From: Candidatus Saccharimonadota bacterium
GTDB lineage: Bacteria; Patescibacteriota; Saccharimonadia; Saccharimonadales; Saccharimonadaceae
NCBI GenBank assembly: GCA_003979185.1
Contig: RYWJ01000004.1
Coordinates: 1 to 32,415 of the forward strand
DNA: 32,415 nucleotides
Direction: 5' to 3'
In this document: one piece after another, positions 15,164 through 23,143 of the stretch
How positions within the stretch are numbered: position 1 is the stretch's first letter
Layout of the letters: each line of letters begins with the position of its first letter
Translations under genes and position numbers: made by a program
Notes under the pieces: generated by a model
Seen by the model: the letters and a program-made list of their open reading frames with translations, nothing else
What the model was told of the DNA's origin: nothing
Databases searched by the model: none

Positions 15164-15172
15164 TGCTACAAT
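15164..15172 (+). promoter_or_regulatory. Leaderless promoter of the femX-like gene
   Basis: TGCTACAAT, 6 nt before ATG 15179; +1 falls on the start codon. Confidence 0.7.
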
Positions 15173-15178
15173 AAAATT

Positions 15179-16282
15179 ATGAATTTTGTAGAATTATCAG
15201 AAGCTGAGATCAAAAAACTTAATTTTGCCTGTGGTAATTTTCTACAATCTTGGGAAATGTATCAAAGATATGGTCAGATCGGTCGCGAAAGCTACTTTGT
15301 CGGTGTGAAAGACGCTCATGATACAGTATTGGTGGCGGGATTAATGACAGCACGACCATGGCATTTTGGCAAAAAAGTTTTCAGGGTTGCTGGTGGGTGG
15401 CTAATGGATTATGGTAGTGCGAACACAAAAAGTGTTTTAGAATTTTTGACGGCGCAGGCGCGTGAGTTTTGTCGAAAAAAATCTGGTATTGCTTTGGAAA
15501 TTGCCCCAAATATTATTGCACGTCCGCGCGACGCACACAATCAGGTCGTGGCGGGAGAAGACAACCTAAATATTAAGGCCGAGTTGGAGAATTTAGGTTA
15601 TAAATATCTGGGGGAGTTTGAACAGGTGAAGTGGACTTTTGTCAAGGACTTGCATGGTGAAGATCCTGAGGAGATGTTTAAGGCTTTTCGGACAGATCAT
15701 CGGCAGCGTATACGTCGAGCGGAGCGGGAAGAAGTGCGTGTGCGCGAGCTATCGCTTGAGGAGCTGGGGGTACTTAAAGAGATTGCAGCCGAAGCGGGAG
15801 AACGTCATGGCTTCAAAGATCCAGATATGACCTACTATCGCTCTATGAAAAAAGCTTTTGGCGACAAAATTAAATTCGTCGTGGCCGAGCTTCCTACTGA
15901 GCGGCTGGAGCAGGTTTCCGCTAAAGGACGATCTTTAGCGTTGAAAAAGAGTGATTCATATACGCCACTAGCGGCAGCGATGTTTGTAAATGATGGCAAA
16001 GAGCTAATCTATCTGTATAGTGGATCAGTGAGAAAGCTACAGAAATATGGTGGGGCACATCTAATTCAGTGGCAAATGCTTCAAGAAGCTCTGAAGACTG
16101 GATGTCAGAAGTATAATTTTTATGGCGTTCGACCAATAGAAGGCGATGGTGTTTACAATTTTAAATTAGGATTTCGTGGGCGAGTGGAGGAACTACTAGG
16201 GACTTTTATCTTGCCAATTGGCGTTTTGGGGAGGATTTACGCGATGCGCTTAAGTGTTCAAGAATATGGTGAGATACACTAA
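15179..16282 (+). CDS. FemX/MurM-family aminoacyl transferase (peptidoglycan bridge)
   Basis: 367 aa with two GNAT-like halves. N-terminal half: FLQSWEMYQRYGQIGRESY, typical of the Q/S-W-x-W/Y region of Fem proteins, then VFRVAGGWLMDYG. A coiled helical arm is seen at FKAFRTDHRQRIRRAEREEV. C-terminal half: LAAAMFVNDGKELIYLYSGS, GAHLIQWQMLQEALKTG, YNFYGV and GVYNFKLGFRG, which match the conserved C-terminal Fem region (family form: YDFxG...GLxxFKxGFG). These enzymes add amino acids from aminoacyl-tRNA to lipid-linked peptidoglycan stem peptides. Substrate residues are not predictable. A bridged wall fits the sortase-type surface protein in this window. Confidence 0.9.
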   Translation: MNFVELSEAEIKKLNFACGNFLQSWEMYQRYGQIGRESYFVGVKDAHDTVLVAGLMTARPWHFGKKVFRVAGGWLMDYGSANTKSVLEFLTAQAREFCRKKSGIALEIAPNIIARPRDAHNQVVAGEDNLNIKAELENLGYKYLGEFEQVKWTFVKDLHGEDPEEMFKAFRTDHRQRIRRAEREEVRVRELSLEELGVLKEIAAEAGERHGFKDPDMTYYRSMKKAFGDKIKFVVAELPTERLEQVSAKGRSLALKKSDSYTPLAAAMFVNDGKELIYLYSGSVRKLQKYGGAHLIQWQMLQEALKTGCQKYNFYGVRPIEGDGVYNFKLGFRGRVEELLGTFILPIGVLGRIYAMRLSVQEYGEIH

Positions 16283-16305
16283 AACATAAACGTTGTAAAA
16301 ATTAC

Positions 16306-16334
16306 TTGCATGTTTTGCTTGTCCAGTGTACAAT
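16306..16334 (+). promoter_or_regulatory. Promoter of the winged-helix/recJ operon
   Basis: TTGCAT, a 17-nt spacer and TACAAT. A partial dyad (GTTGTAA, AAA, TTACTTG; 16292-16308) overlaps the -35 and resembles a half-site of the perfect repeat in the pgk leader. Confidence 0.65.
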
Positions 16335-16352
16335 AGGGAAAAGAGAGGAATT

Positions 16353-16652
16353 ATGCTAGATATTTTTATTACATCACGAGTGCGGCGAAAGATTATAGTG
16401 GTGTTTGCGAAGTATCCAGATTTTAAGACTCATGTGCGGGCTTTGTCGAAGTTGATCAAAGAAGATCCGGGCAATATTCAGCGTGAATTACAACGTCTTG
16501 AGCGTGGTGGATTTTTAATCATGTCGCACAAAGGTAATACGCGCATTTACCAGATGAATAAGCAGTTCCCGTTACTAAAGGAATTGCAGGGTATGGTGAT
16601 CAAATCTCAGCAATATGCTAAGAGTAATAAAGTAGACAGAACGATCGGGTGA
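16353..16652 (+). CDS. ArsR-like winged-helix DNA-binding regulator
   Basis: 99 aa from ATG 16353, preceded by GAGAGG. In-frame GTG 16326 would overlap the promoter. The fold is one winged helix: KIIVVFAKYPDFKTHVRALS (helices 1-2), KLIKEDPGNIQRELQRLERGG (recognition helix), FLIMSHKGNTRIYQMNK (wing). No metal-binding cysteines are present, so it is not a metal sensor. It resembles the short wHTH proteins annotated as ArsR-like or MarR-like in CPR. It overlaps recJ by 4 bp, so the two are co-translated. Confidence 0.8.
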   Translation: MLDIFITSRVRRKIIVVFAKYPDFKTHVRALSKLIKEDPGNIQRELQRLERGGFLIMSHKGNTRIYQMNKQFPLLKELQGMVIKSQQYAKSNKVDRTIG

Positions 16653-18253
16653 GTAAACTTTTTGACCAGCTAGTAGCCGTTCGGGGACTAGATAAGACTT
16701 TTTTGCATCCTAAATATGAGGAGTGTATTGATGCTTTTTTGATGCCAGATATGAGAAAAGCTGTAGATAGAATTAAGTTAGCCATCCAGCGTCAAGAGAA
16801 ATGTTTGATCTATGGTGATTATGATGTTGATGGCGTAACTGCCAGTACAGCTCTCTTCGATACTTTAAAAATGGTGGGTCTAATGGATGTGGCAATAATG
16901 CTCCCAAACCGCTTTACAGATGGGTATGGGATGAGTAATAAAGTTGTTCAAAAGGCTATATCTGATCGAGTAGATTTAGTGTTCACAGTGGACTGTGGGA
17001 GCCGTAATCACGAGATTATAGAAAAGCTTAATGATCATCAGATTGATACGATCGTGACCGATCATCATGAGTGTGGTGACACTTTACCTGAAGCAATTGC
17101 GGTAGTTAATCCAAAGCGCAAAGATATTGATATTACGGGGTCATTGCGGGAGTTGGCGGGAGTTGGTGTAGTATTTAAGCTTGCTCAGGCCTTGGTCAAA
17201 GCAGGGTTATTGCCAGCGGGGCAGGAGAAATGGCTACTAGATCTGGTATTCATTGGAACGATTTGCGACAACATGCTGCTCACCGGTGAGAATCGTCGTT
17301 TGTGCCACTATGGCGCAGTCGTGACCGAAAAAACTCGTCGTCCAGGTTTACGAGAATTGCTGCGTAATGCGGGAGTTACCAAGCTGACAAGCGATGCGAT
17401 TGGCTATCAAATTGGACCTCGTTTGAACGCGGCGGGGCGCCTAGATACTGCTGAAAAAGCTCTTAATGTATTAATGGCGTCTCAGCGTGTCAGTGCGGCG
17501 CAGCTGGCTAGTGAACTAGAAGAATTGAACTTGAAGCGCAAGTCATTGCAAAAACATGCCCTCAAAGAAATTACTGAGCAGGGAATTGGTGACAATCCGG
17601 TCATTATTGCTAAAGGCGAGTGGCATGAAGGGGTCTTGGGCATTATCGCTGGTCGTTTGACCGAGCAGTATCATAGACCGGCCTTTGTGCTCGCAGAGAT
17701 TGACGGAAATCTAAAAGGTTCAGGACGAAGTTTTGGTGACTTTAATCTTGCTGAAGCGTTGGATATTTGTCGTAAATATATTATCACGGGCGGTGGACAT
17801 GCTGCGGCTTGCGGAGTCAAACTTGAGGCGGAAAATTATGAAAAATTCTGTAATGCAATTAACTCTTACTATCAGAGCTTGAGCCTAGAGAATCAAGAGC
17901 GATATCTCGAGGTACATGAGGACCTCTGCGTGCAGGATTTTGATGACTTATCGCTAGAATTCTTTGACGAAATGAAATTGCTGGAACCCTATGGTATGGG
18001 CAATCAAACTCCTGTCTTTCGCTTACCTAACGTCCGTGTGGTTGACGCTTCAAAAATGGGCAATGAGGGCCAGCATCTGCGCTTGCAACTTTGGGATCAA
18101 AACGGACATGGCCTCAAAGTAATGAAATTTAATGCCCCAGAGGAATATCTGCGGCTAAGTGGTGGAGAGACGGTCGATGCTTGGATTACCCTAGAGGAGA
18201 ATATTTTTCGGGGGATTCGTAGTATCGAGGGTAGAATCGTCAAGCTTGCGTAA
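16649..18253 (+). CDS. recJ: Single-stranded-DNA-specific exonuclease RecJ
   Basis: 534 aa. A 5'-3' ssDNA exonuclease for recombination and mismatch or base-excision repair. DHH core: YGDYDVDGVTAS (motif I, metal Asp), FTVDCGS (II), VTDHHECGD (III, DHH), AVVNPKR (IV). DHHA1 domain: GPRLNAAGRLDTAEKA, WHEGVLGIIAGRL, GSGRSFGDFNLAEAL and GGGHAAACGV (substrate glycine loop). An OB-fold end (about 440-534) carries EPYGMGNQTPVF. GTG start 16649 overlaps the upstream regulator's stop. Confidence 0.96.
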   Translation: MSKLFDQLVAVRGLDKTFLHPKYEECIDAFLMPDMRKAVDRIKLAIQRQEKCLIYGDYDVDGVTASTALFDTLKMVGLMDVAIMLPNRFTDGYGMSNKVVQKAISDRVDLVFTVDCGSRNHEIIEKLNDHQIDTIVTDHHECGDTLPEAIAVVNPKRKDIDITGSLRELAGVGVVFKLAQALVKAGLLPAGQEKWLLDLVFIGTICDNMLLTGENRRLCHYGAVVTEKTRRPGLRELLRNAGVTKLTSDAIGYQIGPRLNAAGRLDTAEKALNVLMASQRVSAAQLASELEELNLKRKSLQKHALKEITEQGIGDNPVIIAKGEWHEGVLGIIAGRLTEQYHRPAFVLAEIDGNLKGSGRSFGDFNLAEALDICRKYIITGGGHAAACGVKLEAENYEKFCNAINSYYQSLSLENQERYLEVHEDLCVQDFDDLSLEFFDEMKLLEPYGMGNQTPVFRLPNVRVVDASKMGNEGQHLRLQLWDQNGHGLKVMKFNAPEEYLRLSGGETVDAWITLEENIFRGIRSIEGRIVKLA

Positions 18254-18306
18254 AAGCTGACATAGGCTTTTGGCATTCTAGGCTAAAACTGTAAAACATG
18301 ACACAC

Positions 18307-18341
18307 AAAAAAATAAGTGGCCACCCTTGGCGACCACTTAT
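18307..18341 (-). terminator. Terminator between convergent recJ and bS21 genes
   Basis: ATAAGTGG / CCACTTAT outer stem with a GC-rich inner part. On the minus strand it ends in seven T, serving the bS21 gene; it may also stop recJ transcripts. Confidence 0.85.
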
Positions 18342-18342
18342 C

Positions 18343-18561
18343 TTATTTGAGTCCTAGACGCATACGTTCGGCTTTTTCCGCGCGACGAATCTCACGAATG
18401 ATTGCTTTTGCACGGCGTTCACGCTTAGAAATAGGCTTAGAGAAGCGCATCTGAGATTTCTTCAGAGGCATAATGCCACTCTGCAAAACCTTGCGATTAA
18501 AACGTCGAATGAGGTTCTCGTTAGCCTCGTTCTGGTCTTTTCTGGTTACTTTGATTGCCAT
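18343..18561 (-). CDS. rpsU: 30S ribosomal protein bS21
   Basis: 72 aa, basic, with the bS21 layout: a short beta start MAIKVTRKDQNEANENLIRR, the FNRKVLQSGIMPLKKSQMRF helix, and KPISKRERRAKAIIREIRR as the Arg-rich tail. bS21 contacts the anti-Shine-Dalgarno region of 16S rRNA. ATG 18561 is preferred to GTG 18570, which would fall at or before the predicted +1; the mRNA leader is only about 3 nt. bS21 is interesting next to the many leaderless genes, since it tunes Shine-Dalgarno use in other bacteria. Confidence 0.88.
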   Translation of the reverse strand: MAIKVTRKDQNEANENLIRRFNRKVLQSGIMPLKKSQMRFSKPISKRERRAKAIIREIRRAEKAERMRLGLK

Positions 18562-18570
18562 ATATGACAC

Positions 18571-18579
18571 ATTATAACA
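18571..18579 (-). promoter_or_regulatory. Extended -10 promoter of rpsU
   Basis: Minus-strand TGTTATAAT, 9 nt before ATG 18561. Confidence 0.65.
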
Positions 18580-18637
18580 AACTTCGCCTTATCTGGCAAC
18601 ACTTTTGGGGTGATTTTATGCTCTGAAAAAGAATTTA

Positions 18638-18646
18638 TGCTATGAT
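18638..18646 (+). promoter_or_regulatory. Extended -10 promoter of adk-map
   Basis: TGCTATGAT, 5 nt before ATG 18652. Confidence 0.65.
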
Positions 18647-18651
18647 AGTTA

Positions 18652-19206
18652 ATGAAAAGGAGTGGCATGATTATATTAATGGGACTAGCAGGCTCGGGTA
18701 AGAGCACACAAGGACAAATGTTAGCAGAAGCGACTGGCAGGGTTTGGTTATCAGCTGGGCAGGTACTACGTGATGCGGGTGATCCTGAAGTTCAAGCCAC
18801 CTTGCAACGCGGAGAGCTAGTTTCCGATGAGATTACCTTTCGCCTGATGACACAAGGTATGTTGCAAGCTGTGAGGGAGGGAAAAGATGTGGTGATTGAT
18901 GGCTTTCCTCGAGATGTAACTCAGGCTGAATGGATCGCAGATAACCTTGCTTCAGTTATGGATATTTTAATCATCATAGACGTACCGAAACCAGAACTCA
19001 TGCGCCGTTTAGAGCTGCGCGGGCGTGCCGATGATACCAGAGAGGTTATTGAAGAACGTTTCCGAATTGTTGAACAAAATATTTATACAATTTGCGAGGT
19101 TCTTATGCAAAAAGGCATTAGGGTGACTAGAGTTGATGGTTTAGGTACTCCAGAAGAGGTATTTGAGCGAATAAAACAGGCTGTAGCGGAGGTAGAAAAT
19201 GAGTAA
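18652..19206 (+). CDS. adk: Adenylate kinase
   Basis: 184 aa. It interconverts ATP + AMP and 2 ADP. P-loop GLAGSGKSTQG, AMP-site GQVLRDAG and DGFPRDVTQAEW, and a short LID (RGRADDTREVIEERF) without the zinc cysteines of many Gram-positive enzymes; the Arg residues of the LID and REVIEERFR are present. Two starts are possible: ATG 18652, leaderless, or ATG 18667, which has AAGGAG at 18656-18661 and would begin MIILMGLAGSG. The promoter spacing allows either. map follows with an 8-bp overlap. Confidence 0.94.
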   Translation: MKRSGMIILMGLAGSGKSTQGQMLAEATGRVWLSAGQVLRDAGDPEVQATLQRGELVSDEITFRLMTQGMLQAVREGKDVVIDGFPRDVTQAEWIADNLASVMDILIIIDVPKPELMRRLELRGRADDTREVIEERFRIVEQNIYTICEVLMQKGIRVTRVDGLGTPEEVFERIKQAVAEVENE

Positions 19207-19969
19207 TAAAATTGTTCAAAACGAAGATTTGGAACAGAAGATTACGGCAATGCGCAAAGGTGGTAAGATTTTGGGTGAAGTTTTGCGTGATCTGAAAGCT
19301 TATGTCAAACCAGGTATGACTGGCTTGGAGATTGATGCTTGGGTACGTGCAGAGATCGAGAAGCGTGGAGCCAAGGTCGCTTACGATTATCTAGACGAGC
19401 CTTTTCCAGGGGCGATTTGCATATCCGTAAATGATGCCTTAGTCCACGGTGCGCCAACTGACGAACCATTGGAGGAGGGCGATAAAGTTTCTTTTGACCT
19501 AGACGTACTATACGATGGTTATTATACAGATTCAGCTTTCACAATGCTGGTCGGTGGGAAAGGTTCACCAGCCGTAAAGCAGATGATCAAAACTACGGAG
19601 GAGGCTCTGTGGGCGGGTATTAATGTGGTGCGTGCTGGCGCAAGAATTGGCGATATCGGGTATGCCGTCGAAAAGGTGTTACGTAAGGGCAAACTAGGTG
19701 TAATCGAGAATTATATTGGACACGGTATTGGCAAGGAAATGCACGCTTTTCCAGAAGTACCTAACTATGGTATGCGCGGACATGGGTACATTCTGAAAGC
19801 TGGCGATACAATCTGTATCGAACCAATGTCTTGTTTGGGAAAGCCAGCAAACTATGTTGACAAAGACAGTAATTGGACAGTACGCATGAAAGACGGGTCA
19901 ATTGGTTGCCACTGCGAACATACGATTTTGGTCACTGAAGACGGCTGTGAAGTCTTAACTTTGCCATAA
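19199..19969 (+). CDS. map: Methionine aminopeptidase, type I
   Basis: 256 aa. It removes the initiator Met after deformylation. Conserved: PGAICISVNDALVHGAP (His), FDLDVLYDGYYTDSAFT (two metal Asp), GHGIGKEMHAFPEVPN (metal His; the usual HExP is HAFP), CIEPM (Glu) and CHCEHTILVTEDG (Glu). Its ribosome site lies inside adk, and the start overlaps the adk end by 8 bp, so the two are coupled as in many spc-type operons. With def and fmt in the window, the whole N-terminal Met processing set is present. Confidence 0.96.
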   Translation: MSNKIVQNEDLEQKITAMRKGGKILGEVLRDLKAYVKPGMTGLEIDAWVRAEIEKRGAKVAYDYLDEPFPGAICISVNDALVHGAPTDEPLEEGDKVSFDLDVLYDGYYTDSAFTMLVGGKGSPAVKQMIKTTEEALWAGINVVRAGARIGDIGYAVEKVLRKGKLGVIENYIGHGIGKEMHAFPEVPNYGMRGHGYILKAGDTICIEPMSCLGKPANYVDKDSNWTVRMKDGSIGCHCEHTILVTEDGCEVLTLP

Positions 19970-20057
19970 CCTGAGTGAAAAGTGTTGCTAGAACTGTGCT
20001 AGCTGCGTTTCTAAATTATTTTAAACATATTGTCACAAAACCTTTCAAAAAACACCA

Positions 20058-20087
20058 TTGCTTTTTTAAGGATAAACGTTGTATAAT
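20058..20087 (+). promoter_or_regulatory. Leaderless promoter of ftsA
   Basis: TTGCTT, an 18-nt spacer and TATAAT (20082-20087), 6 nt before ATG 20094. The AGGAGC between box and ATG looks like a ribosome site but would not be transcribed if +1 is at the ATG. Confidence 0.65.
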
Positions 20088-20093
20088 AGGAGC

Positions 20094-21323
20094 ATGGAAG
20101 AGATCTCACGCTACGCAGTCGGAATCGACATCGGTACGAATAATGTCCGTGCCGTGGTTGCGAGTGTGAATCGTGATAATAGCCTGAATGTAGTAGGTTA
20201 TGCTGAGGGCGTGAATTCTGGCATGCGTCGTGGCATGGTGGCGAATTTAGTTGGTCCGTGCCAGACTACCGATAAAGTTTTATTAGAAGTGGAGCGTATG
20301 AGCGGCGTAGAAGTGAAGTCGGCCATGATTTCAATTAATGGCTCGCAGATTCTCTCTACTCACACTGAAGGTATGATTGCGGTTGGAGCGATAGAACATG
20401 AGATCAATGAAAATGATATTGCCAGGGTTCAAGACGTAGCCTTGCAGGGTCGTATTCCAGCAAATCAACAGGTTTTGAATATTGTGCCACTACAATTTGT
20501 CTTGGATGGTCAAGGAGGAATTAAAGATCCTCTTGGTATGACTGGCTCGCGTCTGGAAATGCAAGCGAACGTAGTCTCAACGATGACGCCAAATTATGAC
20601 AATCTCTGTAAAGTTGCAGAAACCTTGAACATGTCGACCGAGCAAATTGTCCCGAGCGTGGTGGCGGCAGCCCGAGCAGTTTTGACAGAACGTCAAATGG
20701 GGAATGGTGTGGCTGTAGTGGATATTGGTGCCGCTACAACGGGAGTCGCAGTTTATGAAGATAATGATTTGCAGTATGTAGGTGTTGTGCCAGTTGGATC
20801 TAATAATATCACGAATGACTTGGCGGTGTTGTTGGCTATTGATACTGAGGTAGCAGAGGAAATCAAACGCCGTTTTGCAACTGGCGATTTTGTGGCTGAG
20901 GCTGATAGTCCAGTGGTTATTCGCTGGCGTGGTCAAGAATTGCACTTTGAGCGTGATCAGATTGACGAGGCAGTGCAGGCGCGATTAGATGAGATATTAG
21001 ACTTGGTGCGTAAAGAGTTGAAAAAAGCCCATTATGACCAGCGTTTACCAGAAGGGATCGTTTTAACTGGGGGCGGTGCAAAGATGCGTGACATTGACAA
21101 ATTTGTACGTGCGACCTTGGGTATGTCGGTGAAAATTGGCTCACCGAGCGGTTTGACTGGCGTAGCGGACGCAATCGAGAAACCAGAATATGCTACGGCC
21201 GTAGGTCTGATGTTGCTGTCAGCGGAAGGTGGTGGCCAAATCAACACTAAGAAAGTTAAGAAAAAGTCTCATAAAGGTGACAAGAAGCCAGGCTTCTTGA
21301 AGAAATTCTTCAGTAAATTCTAA
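20094..21323 (+). CDS. ftsA: Cell division protein FtsA
   Basis: 409 aa. An actin-like ATPase that tethers FtsZ to the membrane. Phosphate-1 YAVGIDIGTNNVRAVVAS, the SHS2/1C subdomain (about 85-165), phosphate-2 VVDIGAATTGVAVYED, adenosine motif GIVLTGGGAKM and connect-2 near EYATAVGLMLL. The C-terminus ends in an amphipathic basic helix (KKPGFLKKFFSKF), the membrane-targeting sequence. ATG 20094 is chosen because in-frame TTG 20079 overlaps the -10 box. ftsZ follows, with its own promoter. Confidence 0.96.
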   Translation: MEEISRYAVGIDIGTNNVRAVVASVNRDNSLNVVGYAEGVNSGMRRGMVANLVGPCQTTDKVLLEVERMSGVEVKSAMISINGSQILSTHTEGMIAVGAIEHEINENDIARVQDVALQGRIPANQQVLNIVPLQFVLDGQGGIKDPLGMTGSRLEMQANVVSTMTPNYDNLCKVAETLNMSTEQIVPSVVAAARAVLTERQMGNGVAVVDIGAATTGVAVYEDNDLQYVGVVPVGSNNITNDLAVLLAIDTEVAEEIKRRFATGDFVAEADSPVVIRWRGQELHFERDQIDEAVQARLDEILDLVRKELKKAHYDQRLPEGIVLTGGGAKMRDIDKFVRATLGMSVKIGSPSGLTGVADAIEKPEYATAVGLMLLSAEGGGQINTKKVKKKSHKGDKKPGFLKKFFSKF

Positions 21324-21338
21324 TTTTTCCAAAAAGTA

Positions 21339-21360
21339 TGCTATACTTGGTGTAAGTATA
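21339..21360 (+). promoter_or_regulatory. ftsZ promoter with an overlapping inverted repeat
   Basis: Extended -10 TGCTATACT (21339-21347). The -10 itself is the left arm of a perfect dyad TATACTT, GGTGT, AAGTATA (21342-21360), which also covers the predicted +1. A GAGGAAAGG ribosome site precedes ATG 21375. The dyad is an operator candidate. Confidence 0.55.
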
Positions 21361-21374
21361 AGTGAGGAAAGGAT

Positions 21375-22691
21375 ATGCCGGAGATTAAGCCAACAGAGGT
21401 AGAGAGTTCAGCAAGTATTAAGGTTGTCGGTGTCGGCGGAGCAGGCGGTTCAGCGGTTGATCGCATGAAGGAAATCGGCCTGTCAGGTGTAGAGTTTATT
21501 GCCGTCAATACTGATGCACAGGCTTTGCATCATTCAAATGCGGATGTAAAAGTTCATATTGGACGCGGACTTGGTGCTGGTGGTGATCCAGAAAAAGGTC
21601 GTGAGGCTGCCGAGAATGGCCGTGAGGCGATTGGTAAATCTCTGGAGGGTGCCGATATGGTCTTTATTACGCTTGGCGCTGGCGGCGGTACTGGTTCTGG
21701 TGCGGCTCCGATTGTCGCTGAGGAATCTAAGGGGCGTGATATTTTGACTGTTGGTGTCGCGACAAAACCTTTCACTTTTGAAGGTGCGAAGCGTCGCGAG
21801 AATGCTGAGCATGCGATTGATAATCTATCTCGCCATGTTGATGCTTTGATCACCATTCCAAACGACCGTCTTTTGCAAACGATTGATCCGCGTACACCCT
21901 TGACTGAAACATTCAAAATTGCTGATGATGTTCTGCGTCAAGGTGTCCAGGGGATCTCTGAGCTGATTACTGAGCACGCCTTGATTAACCTCGACTTTGC
22001 CGATGTTAAGGCTATTATGAAAGACGCTGGCTCGGCTTTGATGGGTATTGGTCGTGCCTCTGGTGATAATCGCGCTACTTTGGCAGCTCAGCAGGCGATT
22101 GAGTCGCCACTGATCGAGGTGAAAATTGACGGTGCTCGTGGTGTGCTCTTTAGTGTCGCTGGTGGTTATGATATGGCGATGAGTGAGATTCAGGAAGCAG
22201 CGGAGATTATCACTGGGGCAGTTTCTCCAGATGCAAATATCATCTTTGGTGCCTCGGTGCGCCCTGATCTTGAAGATGAGATGGTAGTGACCGTGGTTGC
22301 CACTGGTTTTGACTCGGAGTATTATCGTAAGCTTGACGCCCAAAAAGCCAATCTTGATACACCTATCATGAGTAGCATGGGGTCAACCTTGGACACTATG
22401 CCAGTGCGTGAAGAGCCACGCAATATGAGCAGTATTAGTTATGGTGCGTCTATTGAGCGTAATAACGAGCCAACCGTAAACAGTCGTGATAGCCGTGATA
22501 CTCGTGATGATTTTAACAATGGCGGTCGGGTAGAATATGGCAATACTGCCAGTGTTGATAATGGCGCTGCTGAGTTTACATCTAACAATCGTACCAATAT
22601 GTGGGATTCAATCCGAACCAATGAAACCGAAGATGATTTGGATGTGCCACCAACTTTACGTGACCGTTTGCGCGGTAAGAATCGAGATTAA
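21375..22691 (+). CDS. ftsZ: Cell division GTPase FtsZ
   Basis: 438 aa. It polymerises into the Z ring. GTP-binding: VGVGGAGGSAVDRM (T1), the tubulin signature GAGGGTGSGAAP (about 101-112) and IPNDRLLQ; the T7 catalytic loop is INLDFADVKAIM. Residues 320-420 form a variable linker rich in Arg, Asp and Asn with SRDSRDTRDD. The end DDLDVPPTLRDRLRGK is the conserved C-terminal peptide that binds FtsA. nrdR starts 2 nt after the stop. Confidence 0.97.
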   Translation: MPEIKPTEVESSASIKVVGVGGAGGSAVDRMKEIGLSGVEFIAVNTDAQALHHSNADVKVHIGRGLGAGGDPEKGREAAENGREAIGKSLEGADMVFITLGAGGGTGSGAAPIVAEESKGRDILTVGVATKPFTFEGAKRRENAEHAIDNLSRHVDALITIPNDRLLQTIDPRTPLTETFKIADDVLRQGVQGISELITEHALINLDFADVKAIMKDAGSALMGIGRASGDNRATLAAQQAIESPLIEVKIDGARGVLFSVAGGYDMAMSEIQEAAEIITGAVSPDANIIFGASVRPDLEDEMVVTVVATGFDSEYYRKLDAQKANLDTPIMSSMGSTLDTMPVREEPRNMSSISYGASIERNNEPTVNSRDSRDTRDDFNNGGRVEYGNTASVDNGAAEFTSNNRTNMWDSIRTNETEDDLDVPPTLRDRLRGKNRD

Positions 22692-22693
22692 GA

Positions 22694-23143
22694 ATGCCAA
22701 AAATGCCGCGCATCGGAGATAGTAAAGTCCTCGAGAGTCGCGAGAGTGAAGATGGCACGACGATTCGTAGGCGTCGAGTTAGCCCTGATGGGTATCGCTT
22801 TACTACTTATGAGCGTATTGAGATTCCGCCGCTAACTGTGGTGAAGCGCAGTGGTAATCGTGAGATTTTTGACCGCGATAAATTGATCGCGTCGGTTCAG
22901 CGTAGCGTGGGGAAGTTTATGAAATCAGATTTGGAAATCGAAGATGTCGCAGATCAAGTTTTGGACCTACTAAGAGCAGAGAATGATACAGAAGTGACCG
23001 CACAACAAATTGGCGAGGCTGTCTTGGATGTATTGGCTGGTCGCAACGAAGTCGCCTATGTGCGCTACGCTAGCGTATTTATGAAATTTAAAACGTTGGA
23101 TGATTTTAAGGCAATTTTGCAACGAAAGGATAGGAAAGAATAA
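22694..23143 (+). CDS. nrdR: NrdR-family protein lacking the zinc-ribbon cysteines
   Basis: 149 aa. NrdR represses ribonucleotide reductase genes through an N-terminal zinc ribbon and an ATP-cone that senses ATP/dATP. The scaffold is clear: VLESRESEDGTTIRRRR, then RFTTYERIE, then the ATP-cone VVKRSGNREIFDRDKLIASV and VAYVRYASVFMKF. All four zinc cysteines are missing: the first CxxC is replaced by KMPR (residues 3-6), the second by a stretch reading VSPDGYR, one residue shorter. There is no other Cys in the protein. The RRRR segment and ATP-cone are kept, so it may bind nucleotide and perhaps DNA in another way. It follows ftsZ by 2 nt and abuts the next gene (TAAATG). Confidence 0.88.
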   Translation: MPKMPRIGDSKVLESRESEDGTTIRRRRVSPDGYRFTTYERIEIPPLTVVKRSGNREIFDRDKLIASVQRSVGKFMKSDLEIEDVADQVLDLLRAENDTEVTAQQIGEAVLDVLAGRNEVAYVRYASVFMKFKTLDDFKAILQRKDRKE

